Source: an uncultured Pseudomonadota bacterium
Lineage (GTDB): Bacteria > Pseudomonadota > Gammaproteobacteria > Ga0077536
Direction: 5' to 3'
DNA: 48,817 nt
NCBI GenBank assembly: GCA_903825645.1
Contig: CAIKBL010000008.1
Coordinates: 1-48,817 of the forward strand
Each line of letters opens with the position of its first letter. The stretch's first letter is position 1. The translations under genes were made by a program, and so were the position numbers. Below are positions 36,477 through 45,403 of this stretch, piece by piece. A model generated the notes under the pieces. It was not told the origin of the DNA. It saw only the letters and a program-made list of their open reading frames with translations, and made no database searches.

Positions 36477-36489
36477 CCCCTGTGGGGAC

Positions 36490-37008
36490 TCAGTAGTCTA
36501 TTTTGTCTTCGACCGAATGCCCGCGTTTGGGGATCAGCATGGTGCGATCAAACTCACACACCACCGTCCCGTCACGCTTCTTGCCCCAGGTCCGCACGGT
36601 GACGAGCCCGGCGGTTGGACGGGATTTGGATTCGCGCTTTTCGAGTACGGTTGATTCCGCGTAGAGAGTATCCCCCACGAACACGGGATTAGGCAGCTTG
36701 ATTTCTTTCCAGCCGAGGTTCGCGATCGCTTTCTGGCTGACGTCGCTGACGCTCATCCCGGCGACGACCGCGACGGTGAAGGTGCTATTGACGAGTGCCT
36801 GACCAAACTCCGAGCCGGCGGCATATTCGTTGTCGAAATGCAGCGGGTGGGTGTTCATCGTCAGTAACGTGAACCAGATGTTGTCGTTCTCGGTCACGGT
36901 CCGTCCGGGCCGGTGCTGGTAGGTGTGACCGATCTCAAAGTCTTCGAAGTAGCGCCCGAAGGTTTCGCGAAAGACGCCCGGGGCGACTTCAATGACTTGT
37001 TTGACCAT
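36490..37008 (-). CDS. MaoC-family (hot-dog fold) dehydratase
   Basis: A 172-residue hydratase-type protein. FEDFEIGHTYQHRPGRTVTENDNIWFTLLTMNTHPLHF, given here by its span at about 20-58, carries the MaoC aspartate and histidine, and LVNSTFTVAVVAGMSVSDVS follows. Related enzymes hydrate enoyl-CoA, mesaconyl-CoA or similar thioesters, and the exact substrate cannot be told. It starts nine bases after the clpA stop, so it is probably read with clpS-clpA, although no functional link is obvious. Confidence 0.85.
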   Translation of the reverse strand: MVKQVIEVAPGVFRETFGRYFEDFEIGHTYQHRPGRTVTENDNIWFTLLTMNTHPLHFDNEYAAGSEFGQALVNSTFTVAVVAGMSVSDVSQKAIANLGWKEIKLPNPVFVGDTLYAESTVLEKRESKSRPTAGLVTVRTWGKKRDGTVVCEFDRTMLIPKRGHSVEDKIDY

Positions 37009-37017
37009 TAAATGCTC

Positions 37018-39288
37018 CTACACCGCACCGGCAATTTTTTCTTCCGCCTCGATATCGATCGCGATATCGTCCTCGCGTACCGTGACGACGACGTGTCCCC
37101 CATTCGCGAGTCGGCCGAATAAGAGCTCTTCGGCGAGCGCACGCTTCATCTTCTCGCGGATCAGCCGACTCATCGGTCGGGCGCCCATCAGCGGATCGTA
37201 ACCGTGCTCCGCCAGCCACGTCCGGGCCAGTTGATCCACTTCGAGAGTGACCTTCTTATTGTCGAGCTGACTCTCGAGTTCGACCAGGAACTTGTCGACC
37301 ACGTGACTTATCGTGGTCGGGTCTAGTGCCTTGAACTGGATGATCGCATCCAGTCGGTTCCGGAACTCCGGACTGAACGTGCGCTTGATAGCCTCACCCG
37401 CGTCACTGGCGTGATCTTGCAGCGAGAAACCGATGGAGGCGCGCGTCAGGCGCTCGGCGCCAGCGTTGGTGGTCATCACAATGATGATGTTACGGAAGTC
37501 CGTCTTGCGGCCGTTGGCATCGGTCAGTGTCCCATGGTCCATGACCTGCAAGAGGACATTGAAGACATCCGGATGGGCTTTTTCCATTTCGTCGAACAGC
37601 AACACCGCATGGGGTTGTTTGTGCACGGCTTCGGTGAGCAGGCCGCCCGTGTCAAAGCCGACATAGCCGGGCGGTGCCCCGATCAGGCGCGATACCGTAT
37701 GTCGCTCCATGTACTCAGACATATCGAAACGAATGAGTTCGATGCCCATGACGCGCGCGAGTTGTCGCGTCACCTCGGTTTTGCCGACGCCCGTCGGCCC
37801 GGCAAATAAGAACGATCCGATGGGTCTTTCGGTATTGCCGAGTCCAGAGCGCGCCATCTTGATGGCCGTGGCCAAGGTCGCGATCGCTTCATCCTGCCCG
37901 AACACCACCATTTTCAGATTGCGCTCGAGCTGCTGCAGGACGCCGCGATCGGAAGTCGAGACCGTCTTGGGTGGGATCCGGGCCACCTTCGCGACAATTT
38001 CTTCGATTTCAAAGGTGCCGACCGTGCGTTTGCGGCGCGAAGGGGGCGCTAGTCGCTGACGTGCGCCGGCTTCATCGATGACATCGATCGCTTTGTCCGG
38101 CAGGTGGCGGTCATTGATATAACGACTGGTGAGTTCCACGGCAGAGCGCAGTGCCTGACTGGTGTATTTGACGTCATGGAACTCTTCGAAGCGGGATTTG
38201 AGGCCCTGCAAGATTTTGATCGCCTCATCCACCGAAGGCTCAGCCACATCGATTTTTTGAAATCTGCGGGAGAGCGCGCGATCTTTTTCAAAAACGCCAC
38301 GATATTCTTGGTAAGTCGTCGAGCCAATACATTTTATTTCGCCGGAGGCGAGCATGGGCTTGATCAGGTTCGAGGCATCCATGACGCCGCCCGACGCGGC
38401 GCCCGCACCGATAATGGTGTGAATTTCGTCAATAAAAAGGACCGCGCCTGGTTCGCGTTTTAGCTGAGAAATCACCGCCTTGAGACGTTTTTCGAAATCG
38501 CCGCGGTACTTGGTGCCGGCGAGCAGGGCACCTAGGTCGAGCGAATAGATGGTGGAATTCTGCAGAATTTCCGGGGTTTCTTTATCGACGATTTTCTTCG
38601 CCAGCCCTTCGGCGATGGCAGTTTTTCCCACACCGGCCTCACCGACATAGAGCGGATTATTTTTCCGGCGTCGACACAAGATCTGAATCGTCCGCTCGAT
38701 TTCTTCCGCACGACCGATCAGCGGATCTATCTTGCCCTTGCGCGCTTGTTCGTTGAGGTTGGTACAGAACTGGTCCAGCGCCGTTTTGTTGGCCTCTCCT
38801 GCTTCGCCCTCTTCTTCGTTACCGGCTGGGGCATCGCCTGAGGATTCGTCTTCCCCGGCTTTCGAAACACCGTGCGAGATGCAATTCACGACATCAAGCC
38901 GCACGACATTCTGCTGGTTGAGCAAGAAAACGGCTTGCGATTCGCGCTCGCCGAAAATCGCGACGAGCACATTTGCGCCTGTGACTTCTTTTTTTCCTGA
39001 GGACTGCACGTGGAACACCGCCCGTTGCAGGACGCGCTGAAAGCCCAGGGTCGGCTGGGTATCGCGCTCTTCATCGTCGGGCAGGGTCGGCGAATTATCG
39101 CGAATGAAATCTGTCAACTGACGCCTCAGTTGGTTGAGTTCTGCACCACAGGCGCGGAGCACCTTTGCCGCCGTGGGGTTATCCAGTAACGCCAAGAGCA
39201 GATGTTCGACCGTCATGAATTCATGGCGCTGCTCGCGGGCCGCCTTGAATGCCAGGTTGAGGGTTACCTCAAGTTCTTTACTTAGCAC
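37018..39288 (-). CDS. clpA: ATP-dependent Clp protease ATP-binding subunit ClpA
   Basis: A 756-residue AAA+ unfoldase that feeds proteins to ClpP. The N-terminal Clp_N repeats (MLSKELEVTLNLAFKAAREQ region) bind ClpS. The first ATPase has Walker A GEAGVGKTA and VLFIDEIHTIIGAG; the second has GPTGVGKTE and LLFDEMEKAHPDV. The C-terminus has the ClpP-loop and the GARPMSRLI segment. GTG 39288 is preceded by GGAGG. clpS lies 41 bases upstream, which is the standard order. Length is normal for ClpA. Confidence 0.97.
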   Translation of the reverse strand: MLSKELEVTLNLAFKAAREQRHEFMTVEHLLLALLDNPTAAKVLRACGAELNQLRRQLTDFIRDNSPTLPDDEERDTQPTLGFQRVLQRAVFHVQSSGKKEVTGANVLVAIFGERESQAVFLLNQQNVVRLDVVNCISHGVSKAGEDESSGDAPAGNEEEGEAGEANKTALDQFCTNLNEQARKGKIDPLIGRAEEIERTIQILCRRRKNNPLYVGEAGVGKTAIAEGLAKKIVDKETPEILQNSTIYSLDLGALLAGTKYRGDFEKRLKAVISQLKREPGAVLFIDEIHTIIGAGAASGGVMDASNLIKPMLASGEIKCIGSTTYQEYRGVFEKDRALSRRFQKIDVAEPSVDEAIKILQGLKSRFEEFHDVKYTSQALRSAVELTSRYINDRHLPDKAIDVIDEAGARQRLAPPSRRKRTVGTFEIEEIVAKVARIPPKTVSTSDRGVLQQLERNLKMVVFGQDEAIATLATAIKMARSGLGNTERPIGSFLFAGPTGVGKTEVTRQLARVMGIELIRFDMSEYMERHTVSRLIGAPPGYVGFDTGGLLTEAVHKQPHAVLLFDEMEKAHPDVFNVLLQVMDHGTLTDANGRKTDFRNIIIVMTTNAGAERLTRASIGFSLQDHASDAGEAIKRTFSPEFRNRLDAIIQFKALDPTTISHVVDKFLVELESQLDNKKVTLEVDQLARTWLAEHGYDPLMGARPMSRLIREKMKRALAEELLFGRLANGGHVVVTVREDDIAIDIEAEEKIAGAV

Positions 39289-39329
39289 AGCGCCATCCTA
39301 CCTCCGCGTGAAGCGGTATCCAGGTTGTC

Positions 39330-39650
39330 TTAGGCCAGTTCAAGCCCACAGAGTAAGGGGTGTTGGTTCTCACGGGAATAGGTGTTGACGAGCGCGACCT
39401 TGGTTTCCGCGATCTCGTGCACGAACACCCCGCAGATCCCTTTCCCTCTCGTGTGGACTTCCAGCATTACGCGCGTTGCCGCGGTTCGGTCGAGACTAAA
39501 GAATTTTTCCAACACATGCACGACAAATTCCATGGGGGTGTAATCGTCGTTGAGCATAATGACCTGATAAAGCGGAGGCGTCTTGGTCCGGGGGGGGGCT
39601 TCTTCCACCGCCAGGCCCGAGTCGCGTTCGTGTTCTTGTTTTTTCGCCAT
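39330..39650 (-). CDS. clpS: ATP-dependent Clp protease adaptor ClpS
   Basis: A 106-residue adaptor that delivers N-degron substrates to ClpA. The flexible N-terminus (residues 1-25) precedes the core [25 protein letters not shown], given by its span at about 27-51; NDDYTP and [11 protein letters not shown] are the residues that bind the substrate N-terminus. ATG 39650 ([10 protein letters not shown]) is chosen by length and family start; the frame is open to 39725. A nine-base C-run in frame (39590-39598 on the plus strand as G) encodes EEAPPR. It is the first gene of clpS-clpA-maoC. Confidence 0.95.
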   Translation of the reverse strand: MAKKQEHERDSGLAVEEAPPRTKTPPLYQVIMLNDDYTPMEFVVHVLEKFFSLDRTAATRVMLEVHTRGKGICGVFVHEIAETKVALVNTYSRENQHPLLCGLELA

Positions 39651-39828
39651 GCTGTTCGATTTTCGCCAATGGTTTAGGGGACGTGGGGTGAGGCCGATTA
39701 TAGAGGCAGGGCTTCGGCGCGCCAAACCGTTCCGCAGGGCCTGGGGTGCGCGATCGGCGCCGGTCCTGTCGGTTGTCGAATAAATCGCAAGTAGAGTGCG
39801 ATAAGTAGGGTGCGAGGGCGTTCCAAGG

Positions 39829-39858
39829 CTGTCACAAAATTGGGCGGCCTCCTACAAT
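39829..39858 (+). promoter_or_regulatory. Candidate promoter upstream of aceA (distal)
   Basis: CTGTCA at 39829-39834 and TACAAT at 39853-39858 are spaced by 18 bases. The -10 is good and the -35 moderate. It is about 370 bases before aceA. Confidence 0.4.
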
Positions 39859-39900
39859 GCGCCCCGGCTGCGAGCACCGGGAGGGGGCAGGGCGTTCAGG

Positions 39901-40178
39901 TTGACAGATGATGCGGTGCAACGTAAGGTCCGGGCCGCCGCCGGGCAGGTAGCGTTATCCGGCTGAGGTGGCTGCGGTCGGCGGATTGATAACAACCGTC
40001 ACAGGAGTGGTCGGTTTGCGGCGTTTGGTTGTCAGGACCGCGGGGCGGTCTTACCATGCGCGGCCCGCGGTCTGGCTGCGCGTCCCGTCTCGATACGGAC
40101 ACGCAGGGGCGCGGCATCGGGCACCTCGTTCGCGCCGCTGAGCGAACGGCATCGGGTGGCTTGCCACCGGTTTTTTTT
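39901..40178 (+). ncRNA. Candidate small RNA or aceA leader, from a strong promoter to a terminator
   Basis: A consensus -35 TTGACA (39901-39906), a 17-base spacer and TAAGGT (39924-39929) would start a transcript near 39936. About 240 bases later comes a hairpin, GGTGGC with GCCACC (40155-40168), running into eight T (40171-40178). In between are strong inverted repeats, for example ACCGCGGG and CCCGCGGT around 40038-40072, and no open reading frame that looks real. This may be an independent small RNA or an attenuated leader of aceA. The 575 bases between clpS and aceA hold nothing else I recognise. No known RNA family is identified. Confidence 0.35.
40155..40178 (+). terminator. Terminator-like hairpin 48 bases upstream of aceA
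   Basis: The stem GGTGG/CCACC with a four-base loop, followed by G2 and then T8, looks like an intrinsic terminator. Any transcript from the distal promoters must pass it to reach aceA, unless a promoter using GATAAT (40188-40193) serves aceA directly. Confidence 0.65.
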
Positions 40179-40226
40179 AACCCACATGATAATGACTGCG
40201 TACTGTGACAGGCAGGAGAAAAGAAC

Positions 40227-41531
40227 ATGTCTCAATCGTTTAAGGACCAGGTCGACCAACTCAATAAGGACTGGGCGACCAACCCCCGGTGGCATGGGAT
40301 CCGGCGAGATTACTCGGCCGAAGATGTCGTGCGTTTGCGCGGGAGCGTCATGGTCGAACACACGTTGGCCCGACGCGGCGCTGAGAAGCTGTGGAAACTG
40401 GTAAACGAAGAGGCATACGTGCCTTGTCTGGGTGCGCTGACGGGTGGTCAGGCAGTTCAGCAGGTCAAGGCCGGGATTAAGGCCATTTATCTGTCTGGTT
40501 GGCAGGTTGCGGCTGATGCCAATACGAGCGAGACCATGTATCCCGACCAGTCGCTCTATGCGGTGAACTCGGTCCCGACGGTCGTGCGCCGAATTAATAA
40601 CTCCTTCAAGCGGGCGGATGAAATCCAGTGGTCCAAGCAGGGCACACGGGAAATTGATTATTTCATCCCCATCGTGGCGGACGCCGAGGCTGGTTTCGGC
40701 GGTGTCCTGAACGCCTTCGAACTGATGAAGAATATGATCGAGGCGGGCGCCGCAGGCGTCCATTTCGAGGATCAGCTGGCGAGCGTCAAAAAATGCGGTC
40801 ACATGGGTGGCAAGGTCTTGGTTTCGACACAGGAAGCCGTCCAGAAATTGGTTGCGGCACGTCTTGCGGCCGATACGATGGGCGTCCCGACGGTGTTGCT
40901 CGCGCGTACCGACGCCAATGCCGCCAACCTGCTGACGTCTGATGTCGATCCCCGCGACAAGCGTTTCGTCACCGGTGAGCGCACGGCGGAAGGTCTGTAT
41001 GTGACGAGAGCGGGGCTCGATCAAGCCATCGATCGCGGCCTGTCCTATGCCCCTTACGCAGATTTGCTCTGGTGTGAGACCGCGGTGCCTGATCTCAATG
41101 AGGCAAAGCAGTTTGCCGAAGCGATCAAGAAACAGTTCCCGGACCAGCTGCTGGCCTATAACTGCTCGCCGTCGTTCAATTGGAAGAAGAATCTGGACGA
41201 TGCCACGATTGCTCGGTTCCAAACCGAACTGGGTGCGATGGGCTACAAATACCAGTTCATCACCTTAGCAGGTGTCCACAACATGTGGTACAACATGTTC
41301 GATTTGGCGAACGAGTACGTGCAGAAGGGTATGACGGCCTATGTCGAAATGGTGCAGGAAAAAGAGTTTGCTGCGGCCAAACGCGGCTATACCTTTGCGA
41401 GCCACCAGCAGGAAGTCGGTGCCGGCTACTTTGATGATGTGACCACGGTTATCCAAGGTGGAAAATCATCAGTGACCGCCTTGACCGGCTCGACAGAAGA
41501 AGAGCAGTTCAGCGCGACGGGCACGCACTAA
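40227..41531 (+). CDS. aceA: Isocitrate lyase
   Basis: A 434-residue enzyme of the glyoxylate shunt that splits isocitrate into glyoxylate and succinate, letting the cell grow on acetate or fatty acids. The catalytic loop is [11 protein letters not shown] at 188-198, with the active-site Cys190. Metal-binding residues lie in [12 protein letters not shown], and [12 protein letters not shown] is a conserved substrate segment. The length matches the short bacterial form. AGGAGA precedes the ATG. Malate synthase is not in the window. A terminator-like hairpin lies upstream and a perfect 15-bp hairpin follows. Confidence 0.97.
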   Translation: MSQSFKDQVDQLNKDWATNPRWHGIRRDYSAEDVVRLRGSVMVEHTLARRGAEKLWKLVNEEAYVPCLGALTGGQAVQQVKAGIKAIYLSGWQVAADANTSETMYPDQSLYAVNSVPTVVRRINNSFKRADEIQWSKQGTREIDYFIPIVADAEAGFGGVLNAFELMKNMIEAGAAGVHFEDQLASVKKCGHMGGKVLVSTQEAVQKLVAARLAADTMGVPTVLLARTDANAANLLTSDVDPRDKRFVTGERTAEGLYVTRAGLDQAIDRGLSYAPYADLLWCETAVPDLNEAKQFAEAIKKQFPDQLLAYNCSPSFNWKKNLDDATIARFQTELGAMGYKYQFITLAGVHNMWYNMFDLANEYVQKGMTAYVEMVQEKEFAAAKRGYTFASHQQEVGAGYFDDVTTVIQGGKSSVTALTGSTEEEQFSATGTH

Positions 41532-41542
41532 GCGGCTACGGT

Positions 41543-41576
41543 TACCCGACCGGTGCGGCTACGCACCGGTCGGGTA
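41543..41576. terminator. Perfect 15-bp hairpin between aceA and dapE
   Basis: The stem pairs 41543-41557 with 41562-41576 without a mismatch around a GCTA loop. It lies between converging genes and is very stable, but lacks a T-tract; it probably ends both transcripts. Confidence 0.75.
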
Positions 41577-41616
41577 CGCTGATAGCTTTGGGTTGTCCCT
41601 GCACAAGCGCCCGATT

Positions 41617-42756
41617 TCAGGGCTGAGCCTCACCCAGCAGCTGGGTCAATATCCCTTCGTACAGCGCTGAAAGCGCTTCCAAATCGTCGATTCGCACGCA
41701 TTCGTTGATTTTATGGATCGTCGCATTGACGGGTCCGAGTTCGATGATTTCGCATCCGAGGCGGGCAATAAAGCGGCCATCTGAGGTCCCACCGCCGGTC
41801 GATAATTCAGAATGTACGCCAAGTTGGGACGCGATGTTCCCGACCACCGCAGAAACCAAGGGACCTCGCGGCGTCAGAAACGGACTTCCCGAGAGGTGCC
41901 AGTCAATGCGGAAATCGAGTCCCGCCGCGTCGAGGAGGGCGGTGACGCGTTGCTTGAGGTCTTCCGGGGTACTGGCGGTGCTGAAGCGGAAGTTGAACCA
42001 GGCCTGGAGCACGCCGGGCACGACATTCTCGGCCCCTGTGCCGGCCTGAAGATTCGAAATCTGGAAGGACGTCGGTGGGAAGTATTCATTGCCCTGATCC
42101 CATTCCATTGCCGCGAGACTTGCCAGCGCCGGGGCCGCGAGATGAATGGGATTACGCACCCTGTCCGGATAAGCGACATGGCCCTGCACGCCTTGCACGA
42201 ACAGACGGCCGTTGAGCGAGCCGCGGCGCCCATTGCGCAGCAAATCACCGAGCTGGGTCTGGCTGCTGGGCTCTCCCACGAGACACCAGGTCAGGCGTTG
42301 CTGACGGGCGGCCAGCACGTCGACCACGCGCTGTGTGCCATCGATGGCAATACCTTCCTCATCCGAGGTCAGCAGAAACGCGAGCGTGCCTCGATGATGG
42401 GGGTGCGCTCCCACAAAGGCTTCAGCCGCGGTGACCATGGCGGCCAGGCTACCCTTCATGTCTGCCGCACCGCGCCCGTACAGATAGTCGCCTCGGATGG
42501 TGGGCACAAACGGATCAGAATCCCATGCCGCCAAATCGCCCGGCGGGACGACGTCGGTGTGTCCCGCAAAGCAGAACACCGGCTCGCCTGTGCCATGCGT
42601 GGCCCACAAATTCGATACCGATCCGAAGGGCATGGGCTCGAGGGTGAAACCAGCGCGTTCGAGCCGCCCGCCCAGCTGGTCCAGACAACCGGCGTCGTCG
42701 GGTGTGACGGAGGGGCGAGCGATCAGCTGCCGCGTCAGTTCGAGGGTTGCTGTCAT
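41617..42756 (-). CDS. dapE: Succinyl-diaminopimelate desuccinylase
   Basis: A 379-residue zinc hydrolase (M20 family) of lysine and peptidoglycan synthesis. Metal ligands and catalytic residues are visible: His66 and Asp68 in [12 protein letters not shown], Asp99 in GRGAADMKG, and Glu133-Glu134 in [22 protein letters not shown] and [12 protein letters not shown] near the C-terminus are specific to DapE. The ATG overlaps the stop of the methyltransferase gene by two bases, so the two are translated together. It is the last gene of the yciB-yciI-bolA-methyltransferase-dapE operon. Confidence 0.95.
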   Translation of the reverse strand: MTATLELTRQLIARPSVTPDDAGCLDQLGGRLERAGFTLEPMPFGSVSNLWATHGTGEPVFCFAGHTDVVPPGDLAAWDSDPFVPTIRGDYLYGRGAADMKGSLAAMVTAAEAFVGAHPHHRGTLAFLLTSDEEGIAIDGTQRVVDVLAARQQRLTWCLVGEPSSQTQLGDLLRNGRRGSLNGRLFVQGVQGHVAYPDRVRNPIHLAAPALASLAAMEWDQGNEYFPPTSFQISNLQAGTGAENVVPGVLQAWFNFRFSTASTPEDLKQRVTALLDAAGLDFRIDWHLSGSPFLTPRGPLVSAVVGNIASQLGVHSELSTGGGTSDGRFIARLGCEIIELGPVNATIHKINECVRIDDLEALSALYEGILTQLLGEAQP

Positions 42757-43577
42757 GGTTCCGCCGACTCTGCCGGTAAGGCGGTCTCGAGCCGGCGGCG
42801 CGCCAGATCGGCAAATTCGGGATCCGCTTCACAACCCTGGAAGCGGCGCTGCAGGCGCAGGCTGGCGATCCCGGTCGACGCGGATCCGCTAAACGGGTCG
42901 AGTACTAAATCGCCTGCGTTTGTGCTGGCTTCGAGACAGCGTTCGATGAGGGCCAGGGGCTTTTGCGTGGGATGCTTGCCGGCTTTTTTTTCAGCCTTTC
43001 CAGGGGCTCCCAAGCGCCAGACGTTCTTCATCTGCCGATCTCCATTTGCCTTCTTCATGGCGTCGTAATTGAACACATGCCGATGGCGGCTGCCTTTCGG
43101 AGCCTTCGTCGCCCACAGCAATATTTCAGTGGAATGGGTGAAGCAGCGGCAGCCAAGATTGGGTGGGGGATTCGGCTTTTCCCAGATAATGTCATTTAGA
43201 AGACGAAATCCCAATTCCTGGAGCGCTGTGCCGACGCTCAGATAAACGTGCAACGTCCCACTGATCCAGATGGTCCCTGCCGGCTTCAAGACACGCTGGC
43301 ACTCGCGTAACCATTGCAGGTTATAGGCGTGGTTGGCCGCCAAGCCCTGGCTGTGGTCCCAGTTGCCCTTATTAACGCTTGCGCGTCGCCCACCGACGCA
43401 GGTCGTGCCATCGTTGGACAGAAAATAGGGTGGGTCGGTCCAAACACAATCCACGCTCTCTGTCGCCAGTGTCGGCAGGAAGCTTTCCTGCGCCGCGTAA
43501 AATAACGTGGATTGGCCATTTTCCGAGCGCCAAAGCGGCTCAACAATCGATGTCGTTGGCTCAGTGGCCCGCTTCAT
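42753..43577 (-). CDS. Site-specific DNA methyltransferase, DpnA-like (beta class)
   Basis: A 274-residue amino-methyltransferase. The catalytic motif comes first, [11 protein letters not shown] with DPPY at 48-51, and the S-adenosylmethionine motif last, [10 protein letters not shown] at 227-236, so it belongs to the beta class. The segments [21 protein letters not shown] and [19 protein letters not shown] closely resemble DpnA, the second methylase of the DpnII system, which methylates adenine in GATC. The specificity is therefore a guess. No restriction enzyme is nearby, so it is an orphan. ATG 43577 follows GGAG and overlaps bolA; its stop overlaps dapE, so it is built into a housekeeping operon. 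Confidence 0.9.
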   Translation of the reverse strand: MKRATEPTTSIVEPLWRSENGQSTLFYAAQESFLPTLATESVDCVWTDPPYFLSNDGTTCVGGRRASVNKGNWDHSQGLAANHAYNLQWLRECQRVLKPAGTIWISGTLHVYLSVGTALQELGFRLLNDIIWEKPNPPPNLGCRCFTHSTEILLWATKAPKGSRHRHVFNYDAMKKANGDRQMKNVWRLGAPGKAEKKAGKHPTQKPLALIERCLEASTNAGDLVLDPFSGSASTGIASLRLQRRFQGCEADPEFADLARRRLETALPAESAEP

Positions 43578-43842
43578 CGGGACTCCAGGCGTTGATACTG
43601 AGGGCGTGAATATCGGTCTCGAACAGCGCCGAGAGGGCGCCATAGACCAGCCGATGACGCGCGAGCGCGGTTTTGCCGGTAAACGCGGCGGCGGTGATGT
43701 GCAAGGAAAAATGCCCCTTGCCGGTGCTGGCGCCCGCGTGCCCGCGATGCAGGTGACTGTCGTCTTCCAAGGTAAGACTGACTGGGCTAAAACACGCTGT
43801 CAGTGTCTCGGTGATGCGTTGCACACGGTCGTCGGCAGCCAT
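43561..43842 (-). CDS. BolA family protein
   Basis: A 93-residue protein starting MAADDRVQRITETL. The BolA pattern is clear: VSLTLEDDSHLHRGHAG with the conserved histidine, HFSLHITAAAFTGKTALARHRLVYGAL, and the C-terminal IHALSINAW. BolA proteins pair with monothiol glutaredoxins in iron-sulphur handling and affect cell shape. ATG 43842 is chosen by the family start; the frame is open further. The end overlaps the methyltransferase start by 17 bases and the start lies one base after the yciI stop. Confidence 0.92.
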   Translation of the reverse strand: MAADDRVQRITETLTACFSPVSLTLEDDSHLHRGHAGASTGKGHFSLHITAAAFTGKTALARHRLVYGALSALFETDIHALSINAWSPDEAGH

Positions 43843-43843
43843 C

Positions 43844-44143
43844 TTAGGGGAAAACCTGTTTGAAGGGCCGCACGTCAAAGTGCCGGAACACGCCCGCGGT
43901 GACATAGGGATCTGCCTTGATCCAAGCTTCGGCGTCGGCCAGGGAATCAAATTCAGCCACAATCAGGCTGCCCGCAAATCCGGCAGGTCCGGGATCCGGG
44001 CTATCGATAGCAGGGAACGGGCCCGCCAGAATCATGCGTCCCGCCGCTTTGAGTACCTCCACCCGTTCCAGGTGGGCCGGGCGCATGGCAAGGCGTCGTG
44101 GCAGGCTGTCAGGGACATCGTAACCGATGATGGCGTAGAGCAT
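43844..44143 (-). CDS. YciI family protein
   Basis: A 99-residue protein of the ferredoxin-like YciI/YCII fold: MLYAIIGYDVPDSLPRRLAMRPAHLERVE, given by its span 1-29, with the conserved RPAHLERV histidine, then AGRMILAGPFPA and DADPYVTAGVF-like ADPYVTAGVF with Asp. The function of the family is not settled; a dehydratase- or chlorohydrolase-like activity has been proposed for some. ATG 44143 is preceded by GGAG. It follows yciB by seven bases and is part of the same operon. Confidence 0.88.
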   Translation of the reverse strand: MLYAIIGYDVPDSLPRRLAMRPAHLERVEVLKAAGRMILAGPFPAIDSPDPGPAGFAGSLIVAEFDSLADAEAWIKADPYVTAGVFRHFDVRPFKQVFP

Positions 44144-44150
44144 GAGGGGG

Positions 44151-44711
44151 TCAATCTCCTGTGGTCTGGGAAGGACGCGAGGCATACCGGGCAAGATAGA
44201 CGGCCTGCAACGCGGCAAATGTCAGCGATAAGCCGAACGTGCCAAAAACCTTAAAGTTTACCCAGGCCTCCGTACTCCGGTAGAAAGCGAAATACAGATT
44301 CAGCAGGCCCATCGCGACGAAGAACAAGCTCCAGGCCTTATTCAGAACGGACCAGACGGTCGGTGGGGCCTCGAGACTGCTGCCGAACATCCGCTCCACG
44401 AGCGTTTTGGGTCCAAAATACCCGGAAAGGAGGCAGGAGCCGGCCATCATCCAACTCACGATTGTCGGTTTCCATTTGATGTAGCGCAAATCGTGCAGGG
44501 CGAGGGTTAGCCCCCCGAGGACGACGAGGATCCCCAAGGTGATCAGCTGCTGACGACCCACGGTGCGGTACCGAGCCCACTGATAGAGGACCATCAAAGC
44601 CGCCACCCCGATGGCGGTGGCCGTGGCGGGATAAATGGCCTCAGTGCCACCAATCGTCTTGAAGACGATGAAAAATGCGATGATTGGCAGCATGTCGCCG
44701 AGGAGTTTCAT
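44151..44711 (-). CDS. yciB: Inner-membrane septation protein YciB (IspA/IspZ family)
   Basis: A 186-residue membrane protein with five hydrophobic segments. MKLLGDMLPIIAFFIVFK is the usual start, and KWKPTIVSWMMAGSCLLSGYF and AWSLFFVAMGLLNLYFAF are family signatures. It is linked to cell-envelope integrity and septation. ATG 44711 is chosen over the upstream open frame on family grounds. It is the first gene of the operon and diverges from yciO with 60 bases between. Confidence 0.93.
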   Translation of the reverse strand: MKLLGDMLPIIAFFIVFKTIGGTEAIYPATATAIGVAALMVLYQWARYRTVGRQQLITLGILVVLGGLTLALHDLRYIKWKPTIVSWMMAGSCLLSGYFGPKTLVERMFGSSLEAPPTVWSVLNKAWSLFFVAMGLLNLYFAFYRSTEAWVNFKVFGTFGLSLTFAALQAVYLARYASRPSQTTGD

Positions 44712-44771
44712 AGCCGTGTCCGTAATGACGTCCGTAAACGCGAAGAGCAGTATCGCATCCCGCTTACCACC

Positions 44772-45401
44772 ATGACCAGACGACTCGATATTCACCCCAC
44801 ACACCCGCAGCCGCGGCTGCTGCGACAAGCCGCAGACGCGCTACGCCAGGACGGTGTTGCGATATACCCCACAGACTCGACCTACGCACTCGGCTGTGCG
44901 CTCGACGCCCGTGGTGCGCAGCAACGGATCCATGACATTCGAGGCGATACTCGGTCGCATTATCTGACGCTGTTGTGCCGCGATCTGTCCGAGCTCTCGA
45001 CCTACGCACGGGTCGACAATCAGGCTTATCGATTGCTGCGTGCGTTGACCCCGGGGCCCTACACGTTCATCCTCCAAGCGTCGCGGGAGCTGCCAAAGCG
45101 CATCCTCGATCCTAAGCGCAAGACCATTGGATTGCGCATCCCCGATCATCCGGTCACGCAGGCACTGCTCGCGGAATTGCAGCAGCCCCTTTTGAGCGCC
45201 ACGTTGGTGGAGGCCGATACGCACGAGGTGGATGCCGATCCCGCCGCGCTCTGGGACCGCTATGGCGCGCGGGTCGATGTGTTCATGGACGCCGGGAGCT
45301 GCGGTATTGAGCCGACGACGATGCTCGATTTGAGTGAGGAAGTGCCGCGTCTCGTGCGCCCTGGGCGGGGGGATGTGTCGCGAATTTTTGGGGAGACCTG
45401 A
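44772..45401 (+). CDS. YciO/Sua5/YrdC family protein
   Basis: A 209-residue protein of the YrdC-like fold: DALRQDGVAIYPTDSTYALGC holds the nucleotide-binding region and RPGRGDVSRIF the C-terminal end typical of YciO. The K-R-x-S-x(3)-K motif of true threonylcarbamoyl-AMP synthases is partly replaced (GDTRSHYLTLLCRDLS), as in YciO. Relatives take part in tRNA threonylcarbamoyladenosine formation, but YciO itself is weakly active. It leads the rightward cluster with the site-2 protease gene three bases behind. Confidence 0.88.
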   Translation: MTRRLDIHPTHPQPRLLRQAADALRQDGVAIYPTDSTYALGCALDARGAQQRIHDIRGDTRSHYLTLLCRDLSELSTYARVDNQAYRLLRALTPGPYTFILQASRELPKRILDPKRKTIGLRIPDHPVTQALLAELQQPLLSATLVEADTHEVDADPAALWDRYGARVDVFMDAGSCGIEPTTMLDLSEEVPRLVRPGRGDVSRIFGET

Positions 45402-45403
45402 GC

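Noticed and set aside
41812-43068. A 418-codon plus-strand frame opposite dapE and the methyltransferase
   Set aside because: It is an antisense shadow of two well-conserved genes, with no recognisable domain and a high-GC codon pattern that opens such frames by chance.
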